Source of the DNA: Kineosporiaceae bacterium
Lineage (GTDB): Bacteria > Actinomycetota > Actinomycetes > Actinomycetales > Kineosporiaceae
Direction: 5' to 3'
NCBI GenBank assembly: GCA_016713225.1
Contig: JADJPO010000006.1
Coordinates: forward strand, 1-64,000
Length of the DNA stretch: 64,000 nt
A program made the translations under genes and the position numbers. Of this stretch, positions 8,343 through 16,297 are shown in pieces. How positions within the stretch are numbered: position 1 is the stretch's first letter; each line of letters begins with the position of its first letter. The notes beneath the pieces are model-generated. The model searched no databases, was not told the origin of the DNA, and saw nothing but the letters and a program-made list of their open reading frames with translations.

Positions 8343-8908
8343 GCCCGACCGACTGACCGGCGCCGCAACTCGGCCAGCATGTGACAGAACGTGGCGCCCT
8401 GCTCGATGGCATCGTCCACGGCAATGTGGTTGTGCGGCAACGGATCGAACCATTCCCGCGGCATCGTCCGTTTGCTCACGGCGCGAAACTCGGTGCCCAG
8501 CAACGCCATCGCCAGCGTCTTCATGTCGAGCGCAGAATGGCTGAACGGGCTCCGCCCGGCGAACCGGATCAAATACCAGTACACGAACATGAAGTCGTAG
8601 CCCGCCGGATACGCCACGAACACCGGCTTGCCCGGCAGCGTGCCGAGCCAGGCGACATACCGAGGCATCACCGCCTCGGGCGCCTCGGGATCGAGCCGAC
8701 AGGCTTGCCAGGCAACGGGATTGCGCTGCCACCACGCCATCGTGTCCGGGTGACCCTGTGCCTCCGGCAGCGTGATCAGGTTGGCCGAGAAGGTGTCGAC
8801 CAACGTGCCGTCGTCCTGATAGGCCGCCGATCCGAAACTGAGCATCGAGTGCGGCCCCGGGATCGGCCCGTCCGCCTCGACGTCGGTGCTGACATAGATC
8901 TCGGTCAC
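8339..8908 (-). CDS. DEDD-type 3'-5' exoribonuclease
   Basis: 189-aa protein of the DnaQ/RNase T exonuclease superfamily. It starts with I-Y-V-S-T-D-V-E-A-D-G, which supplies the first D and E of the DEDD set. Further candidates are the Asp in AGYDFMFVYWYL and the HNHIAVDDAIEQG stretch, the family's HxAxxD ExoIII-like third motif. The GTG at 8906-8908 is preceded by GGGGGAG at a good distance; a longer frame to 9004 has no support. It lies 13 bp after the TetR gene and is coupled by GTGA to the Imm5-like gene, so tetR, exonuclease and immunity-like gene may be one transcript. Proteins of this type are annotated 3'-5' exoribonuclease in actinobacteria and phages. Confidence 0.82.
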   Translation of the reverse strand: MTEIYVSTDVEADGPIPGPHSMLSFGSAAYQDDGTLVDTFSANLITLPEAQGHPDTMAWWQRNPVAWQACRLDPEAPEAVMPRYVAWLGTLPGKPVFVAYPAGYDFMFVYWYLIRFAGRSPFSHSALDMKTLAMALLGTEFRAVSKRTMPREWFDPLPHNHIAVDDAIEQGATFCHMLAELRRRSVGRA

Positions 8909-8921
8909 GTCACTCCCCCGT

Positions 8922-9656
8922 TCACAGCCCGACCAGGTCGGCCGCCCGCCGCATCTGATCGTCGAAGAAGGCTGCCCGCAACGTGGGGTCGTCGTCCACC
9001 ACATTGTGGGTGTGGCCGAACAGCTCGAACGAGACCGCGCCGACCAGCATGGTCCAGGCGGTCAGCCCGCGGGCCAGCAGTTCGTCCGGCAGCCCGGCCA
9101 CCTGGTCGCGGATCGGGTCGAGCGAGCGCTGCACCGGCTCGGGCAGTTCGGCGAGGTCATCCGGTGCGATCAACCCGCGGCGTACGCCGTCGACCAGGAT
9201 GCCGATGAGCACGGTCGGCACCCGGGAGGCCGGCCCGATCGTGGTCTGCGGCGCGGCGTAGCCGGGCACCGGCGAACCGAAGATCAGCGCATGCTCGTGG
9301 GGGTTGGCCTGCGCCCAGGCGCGCATCGCCCGGCAGGTCGCCTGCCAGCGCCCTCGAAGATCGTCGCGGACGACGGCCGCCTCGGCCTGTTCGGTCGCCT
9401 CGCCCAACCCGTCGTAGGCCTCGACGATCAACAGCGTCAGCAACTCGTCGCGGCTGGCCACGTACCGGTACACCGCGGACGACACCATGCCGATCTCGCG
9501 GGCCACAGCCCGCAGCGACAGCGCCGCCGGCCCGACCTCGGCCAGTTGCCGGCGGGCCTCGGCGACGATCTCGCGGGTCAGCTCGGCCCGAGCGCGCTCC
9601 CGGACGCCGGCCGCGCGCCGGGGGGCCGGGGTACGGGTCGCGTCGACGGGCGTCAT
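8922..9656 (-). CDS. TetR/AcrR-family transcriptional regulator
   Basis: 244-aa TetR-type repressor. The N-terminal helix-turn-helix is clear (SLRAVAREIGMVSSAVYRYV). The C-terminal ligand domain resembles the TetR_C/WHG type (ANPHEHALIFGSPVPGY). The ATG at 9656 was chosen over a longer frame to 9773, because the longer version would run through the operator sequences. It is divergent from the epimerase gene, and two identical-core palindromes in the shared region suggest it represses itself and the epimerase. Confidence 0.88.
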   Translation of the reverse strand: MTPVDATRTPAPRRAAGVRERARAELTREIVAEARRQLAEVGPAALSLRAVAREIGMVSSAVYRYVASRDELLTLLIVEAYDGLGEATEQAEAAVVRDDLRGRWQATCRAMRAWAQANPHEHALIFGSPVPGYAAPQTTIGPASRVPTVLIGILVDGVRRGLIAPDDLAELPEPVQRSLDPIRDQVAGLPDELLARGLTAWTMLVGAVSFELFGHTHNVVDDDPTLRAAFFDDQMRRAADLVGL

Positions 9657-9662
9657 GCCGCG

Positions 9663-9691
9663 AGCATGCCCTCGATTGCGAGCAATGGCAA
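9663..9691 (-). promoter_or_regulatory. promoter of the tetR gene
   Basis: On the minus strand TTGCCA (9686-9691) and CATGCT (9663-9668) are spaced 17 bp apart. The -10 ends 6 nt before the tetR ATG and there is no Shine-Dalgarno sequence, which suggests a leaderless transcript. Confidence 0.45.
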
Positions 9692-9696
9692 CAACC

Positions 9697-9711
9697 GAGA
9701 GCACTGCTCTT
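9697..9711. promoter_or_regulatory. TetR operator copy 1
   Basis: GAGAGCACTGCTCTT, an inverted repeat with core AGAGCA-N-TGCTCT. It overlaps the -35 hexamer of the rightward promoter and sits just upstream of the -35 of the leftward tetR promoter. Confidence 0.65.
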
Positions 9712-9738
9712 GACTTTGTCGGACCACCGACCGATGCT
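9710..9738 (+). promoter_or_regulatory. promoter of the epimerase gene
   Basis: TTGACT (9710-9715), 17-bp spacer, then GATGCT (9733-9738). The -35 overlaps operator 1 and the expected start site lies just before operator 2. Confidence 0.45.
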
Positions 9739-9752
9739 CGTCTCAGCAAGAA

Positions 9753-9767
9753 GAGAGCAATGCTCTC
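9753..9767. promoter_or_regulatory. TetR operator copy 2
   Basis: GAGAGCAATGCTCTC, a perfect palindrome with the same AGAGCA-N-TGCTCT core as copy 1. It lies downstream of the likely transcription start of the epimerase gene. Centre-to-centre distance between the copies is 56 bp. Confidence 0.65.
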
Positions 9768-9803
9768 GCCCATGAGCAGCGATCACATCATCAGGAGCCC
9801 GCC

Positions 9804-10829
9804 GTGTCCGTTCCCACACCATCCGCCCCCCTGCACGTCATCGTCGGCGCCGGCGCGGTCGGCACCGCCCTGGCTCGTGAGCTCGTCGCCGGCGGCGCGC
9901 GGGTCCGCATCCTGACCCGCTCGGGATCAGGCCCCGACCACCCCGCCGTCGAGCGCATCGCGCTGGACGTCGCCTCGGCGTCCACCCCCGGCGCCACCGC
10001 CGACCGGCTCGCCGAGCTGACCCACGGTGCGGCGGCCATCCACAACTGCGCCAACCCCGCCTACCACCGCTGGCCGACCGACTGGCCGCCCATCGCGAAT
10101 GCCCTGCTCGCGGCGGCCGAGAGCAGCGGCGCCGTCCTGGTCACCTGCTCGAACCTGTACGCCTACCACCCGGACGACACGCTGGCGGCCTCGACGTCCG
10201 GCACCGGCATGACCGAGGGCCTGCCGCTGACCAACCCCGGCCGCAAGGGCAGCGTCCGGGCCCGGATGTGGACCGACGCGCTCGCCGCCCACGCTGCCGG
10301 GCGCCTGCGGGCCACCGAGGTGCGTGCCTCGGACTATCTGGGAGCCACCTCGGCCAGTGCTCTCGGCGACCAGGTCGTGCCGCGACTTCTCGCCGGCAAG
10401 CCGGGCCGGGTGCTCGGCGACCCCGATGTGGCCCACGCCGTCACCTACGTCGGCGACGTCGCCCGGCTGATGGCCGTCGTCGCCACCGACCCGCGCGCCT
10501 GGGGCCGACCCTGGCACGTGCCCACCCACCCGGCTCGCACCGTGCGCCGCATCGTCACCGACCTGGCCGCGGCCGCCGGGGTGCCGGACGCCGGCGTCCA
10601 GCGCCTGCCGATCTGGTTCCAACGGGCGCTGGGGCTGGTCCTGCCCTTCATGCGCGAACTGCCGGAGGTGGCCTATCAGCACACCACGCCGTGGCGGCTG
10701 GACTCCTCGGCCGCCGAGCGGACCTTCGGGCTCGAGCCGACGCCGTGGCAGGAGATCCTCGTCGCTCACCTGACGCCGTATCTGGCGCCGAGGAATGCGA
10801 AGGACACGGAACGGATCGCCCGTCACTGA
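9804..10829 (+). CDS. NAD-dependent epimerase/dehydratase (extended SDR)
   Basis: 341-aa Rossmann-fold protein of the atypical/extended SDR type. The nucleotide-binding motif is VIVGAGAVGTALAREL near residues 12-27. The region LVTCSNLYAY replaces the usual YxxxK-type active site, so catalytic competence is uncertain. A substrate domain follows. The GTG start has AGGAG 6 nt upstream. The gene is divergent from tetR and lies between two operators' outflow, so it is probably induced when TetR binds its ligand. Similar proteins are common next to TetR genes; the substrate is unknown. Confidence 0.82.
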   Translation: MSVPTPSAPLHVIVGAGAVGTALARELVAGGARVRILTRSGSGPDHPAVERIALDVASASTPGATADRLAELTHGAAAIHNCANPAYHRWPTDWPPIANALLAAAESSGAVLVTCSNLYAYHPDDTLAASTSGTGMTEGLPLTNPGRKGSVRARMWTDALAAHAAGRLRATEVRASDYLGATSASALGDQVVPRLLAGKPGRVLGDPDVAHAVTYVGDVARLMAVVATDPRAWGRPWHVPTHPARTVRRIVTDLAAAAGVPDAGVQRLPIWFQRALGLVLPFMRELPEVAYQHTTPWRLDSSAAERTFGLEPTPWQEILVAHLTPYLAPRNAKDTERIARH

Positions 10830-10841
10830 CGTCGTAGCGAT

Positions 10842-12185
10842 GTGGTGAATCGCCGTGACTTCATGACCCTGCTGACCCTCGCTGGAACGGGAGTGCTCAC
10901 CGTGCCGTCACTGACCGGCTGCTCCGGCCCCACCAACGGCCCCAGCGGGACCACGGTGAACGCCGACCTGGTGCGCTCGGATCTGCCGCGAGACCCCGCC
11001 GACGCGGCGGACGCCCAGCCCGCGTACACGGCGGTCTCGGCGTTCACCGCCGACGTGTACCGCACCCTGGCGGCCCGCGGCAGCGGCAACCTGGTGTGCT
11101 CGCCGTTCTCGGTGGCGATGGCGCTCGGCATGACCGTGCAGGGCGCCCGCGGCGCCACCGCGACCGAGCTGCTCGGCGCGCTGTACGCGCCGACCGGCGC
11201 GACCCTGGAGGCGTCGAGGGCGGTGGCTCGTCGCCTGAACGCCCTGGACGTCGCGCTGTCCGCCCGGGCGGGCACGGTGAAGCTCTTCGACGGCAGCACC
11301 GGTGAGGTCGCGCTCAGCTCGGCCAACAGCCTGTGGGGGCAGCGAGACCTGGTGTGGGACAAGGGGTTCCTCGACGTCCTCGCGCTCGACTTCGGCACCG
11401 GCATGCACCAGGTCGACTACCGCACCGCGACCGAGAAAGCGCGAACGGCGATCAACGGCTGGGTGAGCGAGCAGACCCACGAGCGGATTCCCGAACTGCT
11501 CGCCGAGGGAGTGCTCGCCCCTGACACCCGACTGACCCTGGTGAACGCGCTGTACCTGAAGGCGCCGTGGCAGACCCCGTTCGAGAAGGCGGCCACCCGT
11601 CCGGCAGCGTTCACCCGGCTCGACTCCTCGACGGTGCAGGCCCCACAGATGAACGCCACCGTGTTCGCGGCCCACGCCACCGGGCCGGGCTGGTCCGCCG
11701 CGCGGCTGCCGTACGCCGACGGCCGGTTGGCGATGACCGTCGTCCTGCCGGAGGCCGGTCGGTTCGCCGAGATCGAGAAGCAGCTGGACGGCGCGTGGCT
11801 GGCCGGCGTCCAGACTGCCCTGCGCCCGACGCAGGTGCAGATCGGCCTGCCCCGATGGACGACGCGCAGCCAGGCCTCGCTGCGCTCCGTGCTCGAACAG
11901 CTGGGGATCCGGCAGGCATTCACCGACGACGCCGACTTCTCGGGCATGACCACACAGGAGCGCCTGCAGGTCGCCGCCGTGGTGCACGAGGCGTTCGTGG
12001 CGGTCGACGAGGCGGGCACCGAGGCCGCCGCAGCCACCGCCGTGGTCATGCGGGTCACCGGTGCACCGGCCGAGCCGGCCCGTCTGATCGCCGACCGGCC
12101 GTTCCTCTACGTCATCCACGACAACGCCCAGGGCGCCGCCCCGACGCCGTTGTTCATCGGCCGGGTGCTCGACCCGACGGTCTGA
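10842..12185 (+). CDS. serpin, Tat-exported lipoprotein
   Basis: 447-aa serine protease inhibitor of the serpin superfamily. The N-terminus has a twin-arginine pair (NRRDF), a hydrophobic stretch and a lipobox ending LTGC (Cys about residue 27), so the protein is probably Tat-exported and lipid-anchored outside the cell. The serpin fold is supported by NSLWGQ, LTLVNALYLKAPWQTPF, the hinge DEAGTEAAAATAV and the C-terminal signature RPFLYVIHD. By the usual hinge count P1 falls on the Thr of MRVTG, with an Arg two residues before, so the target protease cannot be predicted. It follows the epimerase by 12 bp and may be co-transcribed. Confidence 0.93.
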   Translation: MVNRRDFMTLLTLAGTGVLTVPSLTGCSGPTNGPSGTTVNADLVRSDLPRDPADAADAQPAYTAVSAFTADVYRTLAARGSGNLVCSPFSVAMALGMTVQGARGATATELLGALYAPTGATLEASRAVARRLNALDVALSARAGTVKLFDGSTGEVALSSANSLWGQRDLVWDKGFLDVLALDFGTGMHQVDYRTATEKARTAINGWVSEQTHERIPELLAEGVLAPDTRLTLVNALYLKAPWQTPFEKAATRPAAFTRLDSSTVQAPQMNATVFAAHATGPGWSAARLPYADGRLAMTVVLPEAGRFAEIEKQLDGAWLAGVQTALRPTQVQIGLPRWTTRSQASLRSVLEQLGIRQAFTDDADFSGMTTQERLQVAAVVHEAFVAVDEAGTEAAAATAVVMRVTGAPAEPARLIADRPFLYVIHDNAQGAAPTPLFIGRVLDPTV

Positions 12186-12206
12186 CCGGGGCTCTGCCCG
12201 GCCTGA

Positions 12207-13796
12207 TCAGCGGTCGAGCAGCACCACGCGGCCTCGGCCCTCGCTCTTGGCCGAGTACAACCCCTGGTCGGCGGCGGCGATCAGATCGTCGACCTCGGTC
12301 GCCGGCCCGCTGATCACACCGATGCTCAGCCCCACGCTGAGCCCCGGGGCGACCTCGTGCCAGGGGTAGGCCATCACCCGGTCGAGCAGCTCGTGCCCGC
12401 GGCGCTCGGCGTCCGGCAGTCGGCGGCTGATCAGCAGCAGGAACTCATCGCCCCCCAGTCGCACGGCCAGGTCGGTGGCCCGGGTGGTCTCGACCAGCAG
12501 CGCTCCCAGCCGGCGCAGGGCCTCGTCCCCGGCGGGGTGGCCGAAGGTGTCGTTGACCTCCTTGAACCAGTCGACGTCGACCATGAGAACGGTCAGCTCG
12601 TCGTCCGGCTGTGCCTGCCGCAGCCGCTCGAGATGGCGTGAGTAGGCGTGTCGATTGGCCAGGCCGGTCAGTTCGTCGACGTAGGCCCGCTCGGTGAGGC
12701 GCTGGTTGTCGAGCAGCACCTTCTCGGCGAGCGTCTGGTTGCGGGTGGCGGCGAGCACCAGTTGGCGCGAATCCCAGCGCATCCGGGTGGTGTGCTCGGC
12801 ATACCGGCGCCAGCTCGAGTTCGGCGCCTCGGCCGCGGTGGCGAGCGAGAGCGCCAGCGGCAACAGACCCGCCGCGTGATCAGGGTGCATGACCGTCAGA
12901 GCCCGTTCGGCGTGGCGTGCCGTCGCGTTCCGGTCGCCCGCGTCCAGGGCGCGGATCGCCCGCCCGACGTGGATGCAGGCGCCGCCGGCACCGTGATCGC
13001 TGTGGTGGGTCAGGAGCAGATCGGCGTCCTGGGCCGACTCCGGCTCGCGCGCGATCGCGGCGAGCAGGTACCCCACGCTGCGCACTTCGACGACCCACTC
13101 GGTGGGCAGCCCCTGCAGGCTCTGCGCGGTCGGCCGGGCGCGGTTCGCCGCCACCGCTGCCGCCGCCTCGCGCTGACCCGACTCGGTGAGCAGACAGCAC
13201 AGGGGCACCGCGGCGCTCAACCGGTTCACCACGGCGGTGCGCCGATTGAGGTCGGCGATTCGATCGAAGGGCGCCGGCAAGGACCGCTCCACGATCCGCG
13301 TGACACTGTCGTACATCTCGAGGGCGAGTTCCCAGAGCCCGCGTCGGTGGAAGGCCAATCCGCAGACGTTGTAGGCGCTCGCGGCGTGGACGCTCGACCC
13401 GCCGTCCTCGTCGAGCAACGCCACCGCGCGGGCCAGGTCGCGGGTGCCCGACTGGCACCCGACCGGGATCCACCATCCGGTGACGGTGGCGCGCAGGGCC
13501 TGACACAGGGCGGTCAGGGCGCGATCGGGGAAGGCCGCGGCGGCCTCGGCCATCGCACTCAGGTGCAGCTCGGCGCCGTCAGCCGTGCTGTCCCGAGCCC
13601 TCAGCTGTGGCGCCGTGGTGTCCAGACCGGCGTACCGGGCGAAGTGCACCACGGCGGCGACATCGGGCCAGCCGCGCTCGGAGGCCAGGTCGAGCAGGTG
13701 GCCGAGTTCGGCGGTGCAATCCCGCAACTGGGCGCATTCGACCAGGTCATAGGCGCGCACCAGCGCGGTTGCACGCGCATCCACCCCCTGGGACAT
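12207..13796 (-). CDS. GGDEF diguanylate cyclase with helical N-terminal region
   Basis: 529-aa protein predicted to make cyclic di-GMP. The C-terminal GGDEF domain is intact: GGDEF at residues 448-452, with an allosteric I-site RxxD (RATD, 439-442) exactly five residues before it, so product inhibition is expected. The N-terminal about 330 residues are alanine-rich and helical with no membrane segment, resembling TPR-like sensor regions, so the protein is probably cytoplasmic. The ATG at 13796 is chosen because the longer frame runs through the divergent CPBP gene. It converges on the serpin gene. Confidence 0.9.
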   Translation of the reverse strand: MSQGVDARATALVRAYDLVECAQLRDCTAELGHLLDLASERGWPDVAAVVHFARYAGLDTTAPQLRARDSTADGAELHLSAMAEAAAAFPDRALTALCQALRATVTGWWIPVGCQSGTRDLARAVALLDEDGGSSVHAASAYNVCGLAFHRRGLWELALEMYDSVTRIVERSLPAPFDRIADLNRRTAVVNRLSAAVPLCCLLTESGQREAAAAVAANRARPTAQSLQGLPTEWVVEVRSVGYLLAAIAREPESAQDADLLLTHHSDHGAGGACIHVGRAIRALDAGDRNATARHAERALTVMHPDHAAGLLPLALSLATAAEAPNSSWRRYAEHTTRMRWDSRQLVLAATRNQTLAEKVLLDNQRLTERAYVDELTGLANRHAYSRHLERLRQAQPDDELTVLMVDVDWFKEVNDTFGHPAGDEALRRLGALLVETTRATDLAVRLGGDEFLLLISRRLPDAERRGHELLDRVMAYPWHEVAPGLSVGLSIGVISGPATEVDDLIAAADQGLYSAKSEGRGRVVLLDR

Positions 13797-13852
13797 ACCG
13801 CGATCGTTGCACGCTGATGTGGCCGCCACGCGCGGTCGATCGAGAGCCCGCC

Positions 13853-13858
13853 TACAGT
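13853..13858 (+). promoter_or_regulatory. putative -10 element of a leaderless promoter
   Basis: TACAGT lies 7 nt before the GTG of the CPBP gene. No Shine-Dalgarno sequence is present. Confidence 0.4.
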
Positions 13859-13865
13859 TTCCGTC

Positions 13866-14606
13866 GTGGCGGATCGGCAGGCTCGGTGGCGCCGAGCGGA
13901 GCTGGCTCGGTTCGTGGACGCCGCGCTGATCCGTCGGGTGCCGCGCGATCACACCGAGTCGGACGCCGCGTTCCGTCGCCGGCGGCTGGTCTCGCTGGTC
14001 ACGGCGGCGTGTGGCGCCGTCCTGTTGTGGGTCTCGTTTCGCATCGAGCCGGGGGATCGCCGGTTCTACCTGACGACCTTCACCCTGGCGCTGGTCTGGA
14101 CCATCGGCGCCTTCGCCTCCGGGCCGCTGCACCTGGGTTGGGCCTTCACCCGCAGCGGGCAGCGGCTGGCCCGGCCGGTGGTGCAGTCGTTGGCGCTCGG
14201 AGTGCTGGCGGTGGGGGTGTTCACTGCCGGTGCGCTGATCGTGGCCCGGTTGCCACTGCTGCGCGACAGTCTCAACGACGTGCTCGACCACGCCCGATTC
14301 GGCTCGCTGCCGGTGGTTGCGGTGATCACCCTGGTGAACGGGGTGGCCGAGGAGCTGTTCTTCCGGGGCGCGCTGTTCGCCGCCATCGGACGCCGCTACC
14401 CGGTGGCCATCTCGACGGCGCTCTACGCCCTGACCACGGTGTTCAGCCTCAACCTGATGTTGGTGTTCGCCGCGGCGGTACTCGGCATGGTGGTCGGGTT
14501 GCAGCGGCGGGTGACCGGCGGCGTCCTGGGCCCGATGATCACGCACGTGACGTGGTCGCTGAGCATGTTGCTGATCCTGCCGCCGCTGATCACGGCCCTG
14601 ACCTGA
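13866..14606 (+). CDS. CPBP-family intramembrane glutamic endopeptidase
   Basis: 246-aa polytopic membrane protein of the CPBP (CAAX protease/bacteriocin-processing, Rce1-like) family. It has about six hydrophobic segments. The catalytic motif EELFFRG spans residues 162-168, and a second motif containing His (MITHVTWS) lies near the C-terminus; together they would form the active site in the membrane. The substrate is unknown. The gene is divergent from the diguanylate cyclase, with 69 bp between starts. Confidence 0.88.
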   Translation: MADRQARWRRAELARFVDAALIRRVPRDHTESDAAFRRRRLVSLVTAACGAVLLWVSFRIEPGDRRFYLTTFTLALVWTIGAFASGPLHLGWAFTRSGQRLARPVVQSLALGVLAVGVFTAGALIVARLPLLRDSLNDVLDHARFGSLPVVAVITLVNGVAEELFFRGALFAAIGRRYPVAISTALYALTTVFSLNLMLVFAAAVLGMVVGLQRRVTGGVLGPMITHVTWSLSMLLILPPLITALT

Positions 14607-14621
14607 TCATCTGACCTGATC
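14599..14621 (+). repeat. short tandem duplication across the CPBP stop codon
   Basis: TGACCTGATC occurs twice with a 13-bp period; the first copy contains the TGA stop. See similar cases at other gene ends. Confidence 0.6.
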
Positions 14622-14655
14622 GCGCCGCTCGGATCACCGCGTGCCAGCATGGGGC

Positions 14656-15663
14656 ATGAGCTCAGGAGAACCCGAGACCACCGAACGCCTCGCGCTGGTC
14701 ACCGGAGCATCCGGCTACATCGGGTCTCGTCTGGTGCCCGAACTGCTGGCGCGCGGCTGGGCGGTGCGGGTTCTGGTGCGGCGGGTCGCCTCGGTGCGCG
14801 ACCGGGCCTGGTTCGCGAACGTTCAGGTGGTCGAGGGGGACGCCGGCGCGGCGGATTCGCTGGCGAAGGCGCTGGACGGCGTGGACGTCGCCTACTACCT
14901 GCTGCACTCGATGGACGGCCAGGGCGACTTCGAGGCCCGCGACCGCCGGCTGGCCCGCACGTTCGGGCAGGCCGCCCGCCGGGCCGGGACGCCGCGGCTG
15001 GTCTACCTGAGCGGGCTGCACCCCGAGGGCGAGCTGTCGGCCCACCTGGCCTCGCGGGTCGAGGTCGGCGAGATCCTGATGTCCAGCGACGTGCCGACCG
15101 CGGTGCTGCAGGCCGCGGTGATCCTGGGCGCCGGGTCGGCGTCCTTCGAGATGCTGCGTCATCTGACGCAGCGACTGCCCGCGATGATCGCCCCCAAGTG
15201 GCTGGCGAATCGCATCCAGCCGATCGCCGTCCGAGATGTACTGCACTACCTGGTCGGCGCGGCCGATCTGGACGCCAGGGTGAACCGGACCCTCGACATC
15301 GGGGGCGAGGAGGTGCTCACCTACCGGCAGATGATCGAGCGCTTCGCCCGCGTCGACGGCCGGCTGCCGCGGCTGATCGTGACCGTGCCGGTCTTGACGC
15401 CCTGGTTGGCGAGTCAGTGGGTGGGCCTGGTCACGCCGGTGCCCTCCGGGTTGGCGAAACCTTTGGTGGGCAGCCTGTTACACGAAGTGATCTGCGGCGA
15501 GAACGACATTCGTGACCTGGTCGGTCTGCCGCCCGGTGGGCTCACCCCCTACGACGACGCGGTACGGGCGGCGCTGGCCGGCGACGGCGAGCGCCCCGAA
15601 CCGGGCACGGTCGAACCCGAGCGCCTCACAGCAGCCGACCCGGCGTGGGCGGGCGATGCCTGA
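14656..15663 (+). CDS. NAD(P)H-binding protein (NmrA/atypical SDR type)
   Basis: 335-aa atypical SDR. The N-terminal glycine motif TGASGYIGSRLVPELL binds NAD(P), and the family stretch YYLLHSM appears at about residues 80-86. The likely role is as a redox-sensing or oxidoreductase-like protein; the substrate is unknown. The ATG at 14656 is chosen from family start similarity, as the upstream GTG at 14641 has no better ribosome site. It is a single gene between the CPBP protease and the VOC gene. Confidence 0.82.
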   Translation: MSSGEPETTERLALVTGASGYIGSRLVPELLARGWAVRVLVRRVASVRDRAWFANVQVVEGDAGAADSLAKALDGVDVAYYLLHSMDGQGDFEARDRRLARTFGQAARRAGTPRLVYLSGLHPEGELSAHLASRVEVGEILMSSDVPTAVLQAAVILGAGSASFEMLRHLTQRLPAMIAPKWLANRIQPIAVRDVLHYLVGAADLDARVNRTLDIGGEEVLTYRQMIERFARVDGRLPRLIVTVPVLTPWLASQWVGLVTPVPSGLAKPLVGSLLHEVICGENDIRDLVGLPPGGLTPYDDAVRAALAGDGERPEPGTVEPERLTAADPAWAGDA

Positions 15664-15745
15664 GCGGCAGGACGCCGCACGCCGCGGCCGCTGCTCGGTA
15701 CCTGTGCAGTCTGCCCTCGTCGACGTGGGGTCGGCCGGCGAGCCG

Positions 15746-16135
15746 CTACTGCGTGGCGGGCAGGTAGAACTCCAGAGGGATGCCGTCCGGATCGCGGAAG
15801 TTGAGGTGTGATCCGAACGGCGACTTCTCGACGCCGGAGGTGATGACACCCATCTCGGCCAGCCGCTCCTGCCAGGCGTCCAGCTCGGCCTGGTCGGCGC
15901 ACACGAAGGCCACGTGGTCCAAGCCCACGTGCCGCTCGGTGAACGGCGCCGGGTCGACGTCCGTGGGCTGGCGCAGGTCGAGGGCCTGGCCGTCCGGGGT
16001 CAGGTAGATCTGCATACGGGCGGGTTCGGCGAACTCCGCCACCTTGGTGAAGCCGAACAACCGCTCGTACCACGGTCCGCTGCGGGCGATGTCGGTGACG
16101 GTCAGGGCGACGTGCTGAAGGCGCATCTGCGGCAT
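15746..16135 (-). CDS. VOC-family (glyoxalase/dioxygenase superfamily) protein
   Basis: 129-aa single-domain vicinal-oxygen-chelate protein. The start motif LQHVALTVTDI and the later GLDHVAFVCAD and RDPDGIPLEFYLP give the two beta-alpha-beta-beta-beta halves. Metal ligands are plausibly the His of LQHVAL, a Glu/Asp, the His of GLDHVA and the Glu of LEFY. The ATG at 16135 has GGAGG 8 nt upstream; a longer frame to 16267 is not supported. The substrate cannot be told from sequence. Confidence 0.85.
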   Translation of the reverse strand: MPQMRLQHVALTVTDIARSGPWYERLFGFTKVAEFAEPARMQIYLTPDGQALDLRQPTDVDPAPFTERHVGLDHVAFVCADQAELDAWQERLAEMGVITSGVEKSPFGSHLNFRDPDGIPLEFYLPATQ

Positions 16136-16226
16136 GGCTGCCGCCTCCCTCGAGGGCTGCGGGCACGGCTGGTCCGTGACCGCGTGCAGTTCCCGATCTA
16201 CACCCGCGTCGGGCCCGCCGCGCCGG

Positions 16227-16259
16227 GCCCGACGTCCCGAGCCCGACGTCCCGAGCCCG
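16227..16259. repeat. 14-bp tandem repeat
   Basis: Two exact copies of GCCCGACGTCCCGA plus a partial third, in the spacer between the VOC and GyrI-like genes. Confidence 0.7.
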
Positions 16260-16297
16260 CGCGCCACGGGTGCCGAACGACGGCCACGCCCGCCGGG

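Noticed and set aside
8343..8735. N-terminal extension of the Imm5-like gene
   Set aside because: It would overlap the exoribonuclease almost fully in another frame and its translation is low-complexity; the GTG at 8342 begins the family-like sequence.
12187..12202. Terminator between serpin and diguanylate cyclase genes
   Set aside because: Only a 5-bp CCGGG/CCCGG stem without a T-run; too weak to call.
13797..14546. Upstream extension of the diguanylate cyclase frame
   Set aside because: The extension is antisense to the CPBP protease gene and is Gln/Arg/His-rich shadow sequence.
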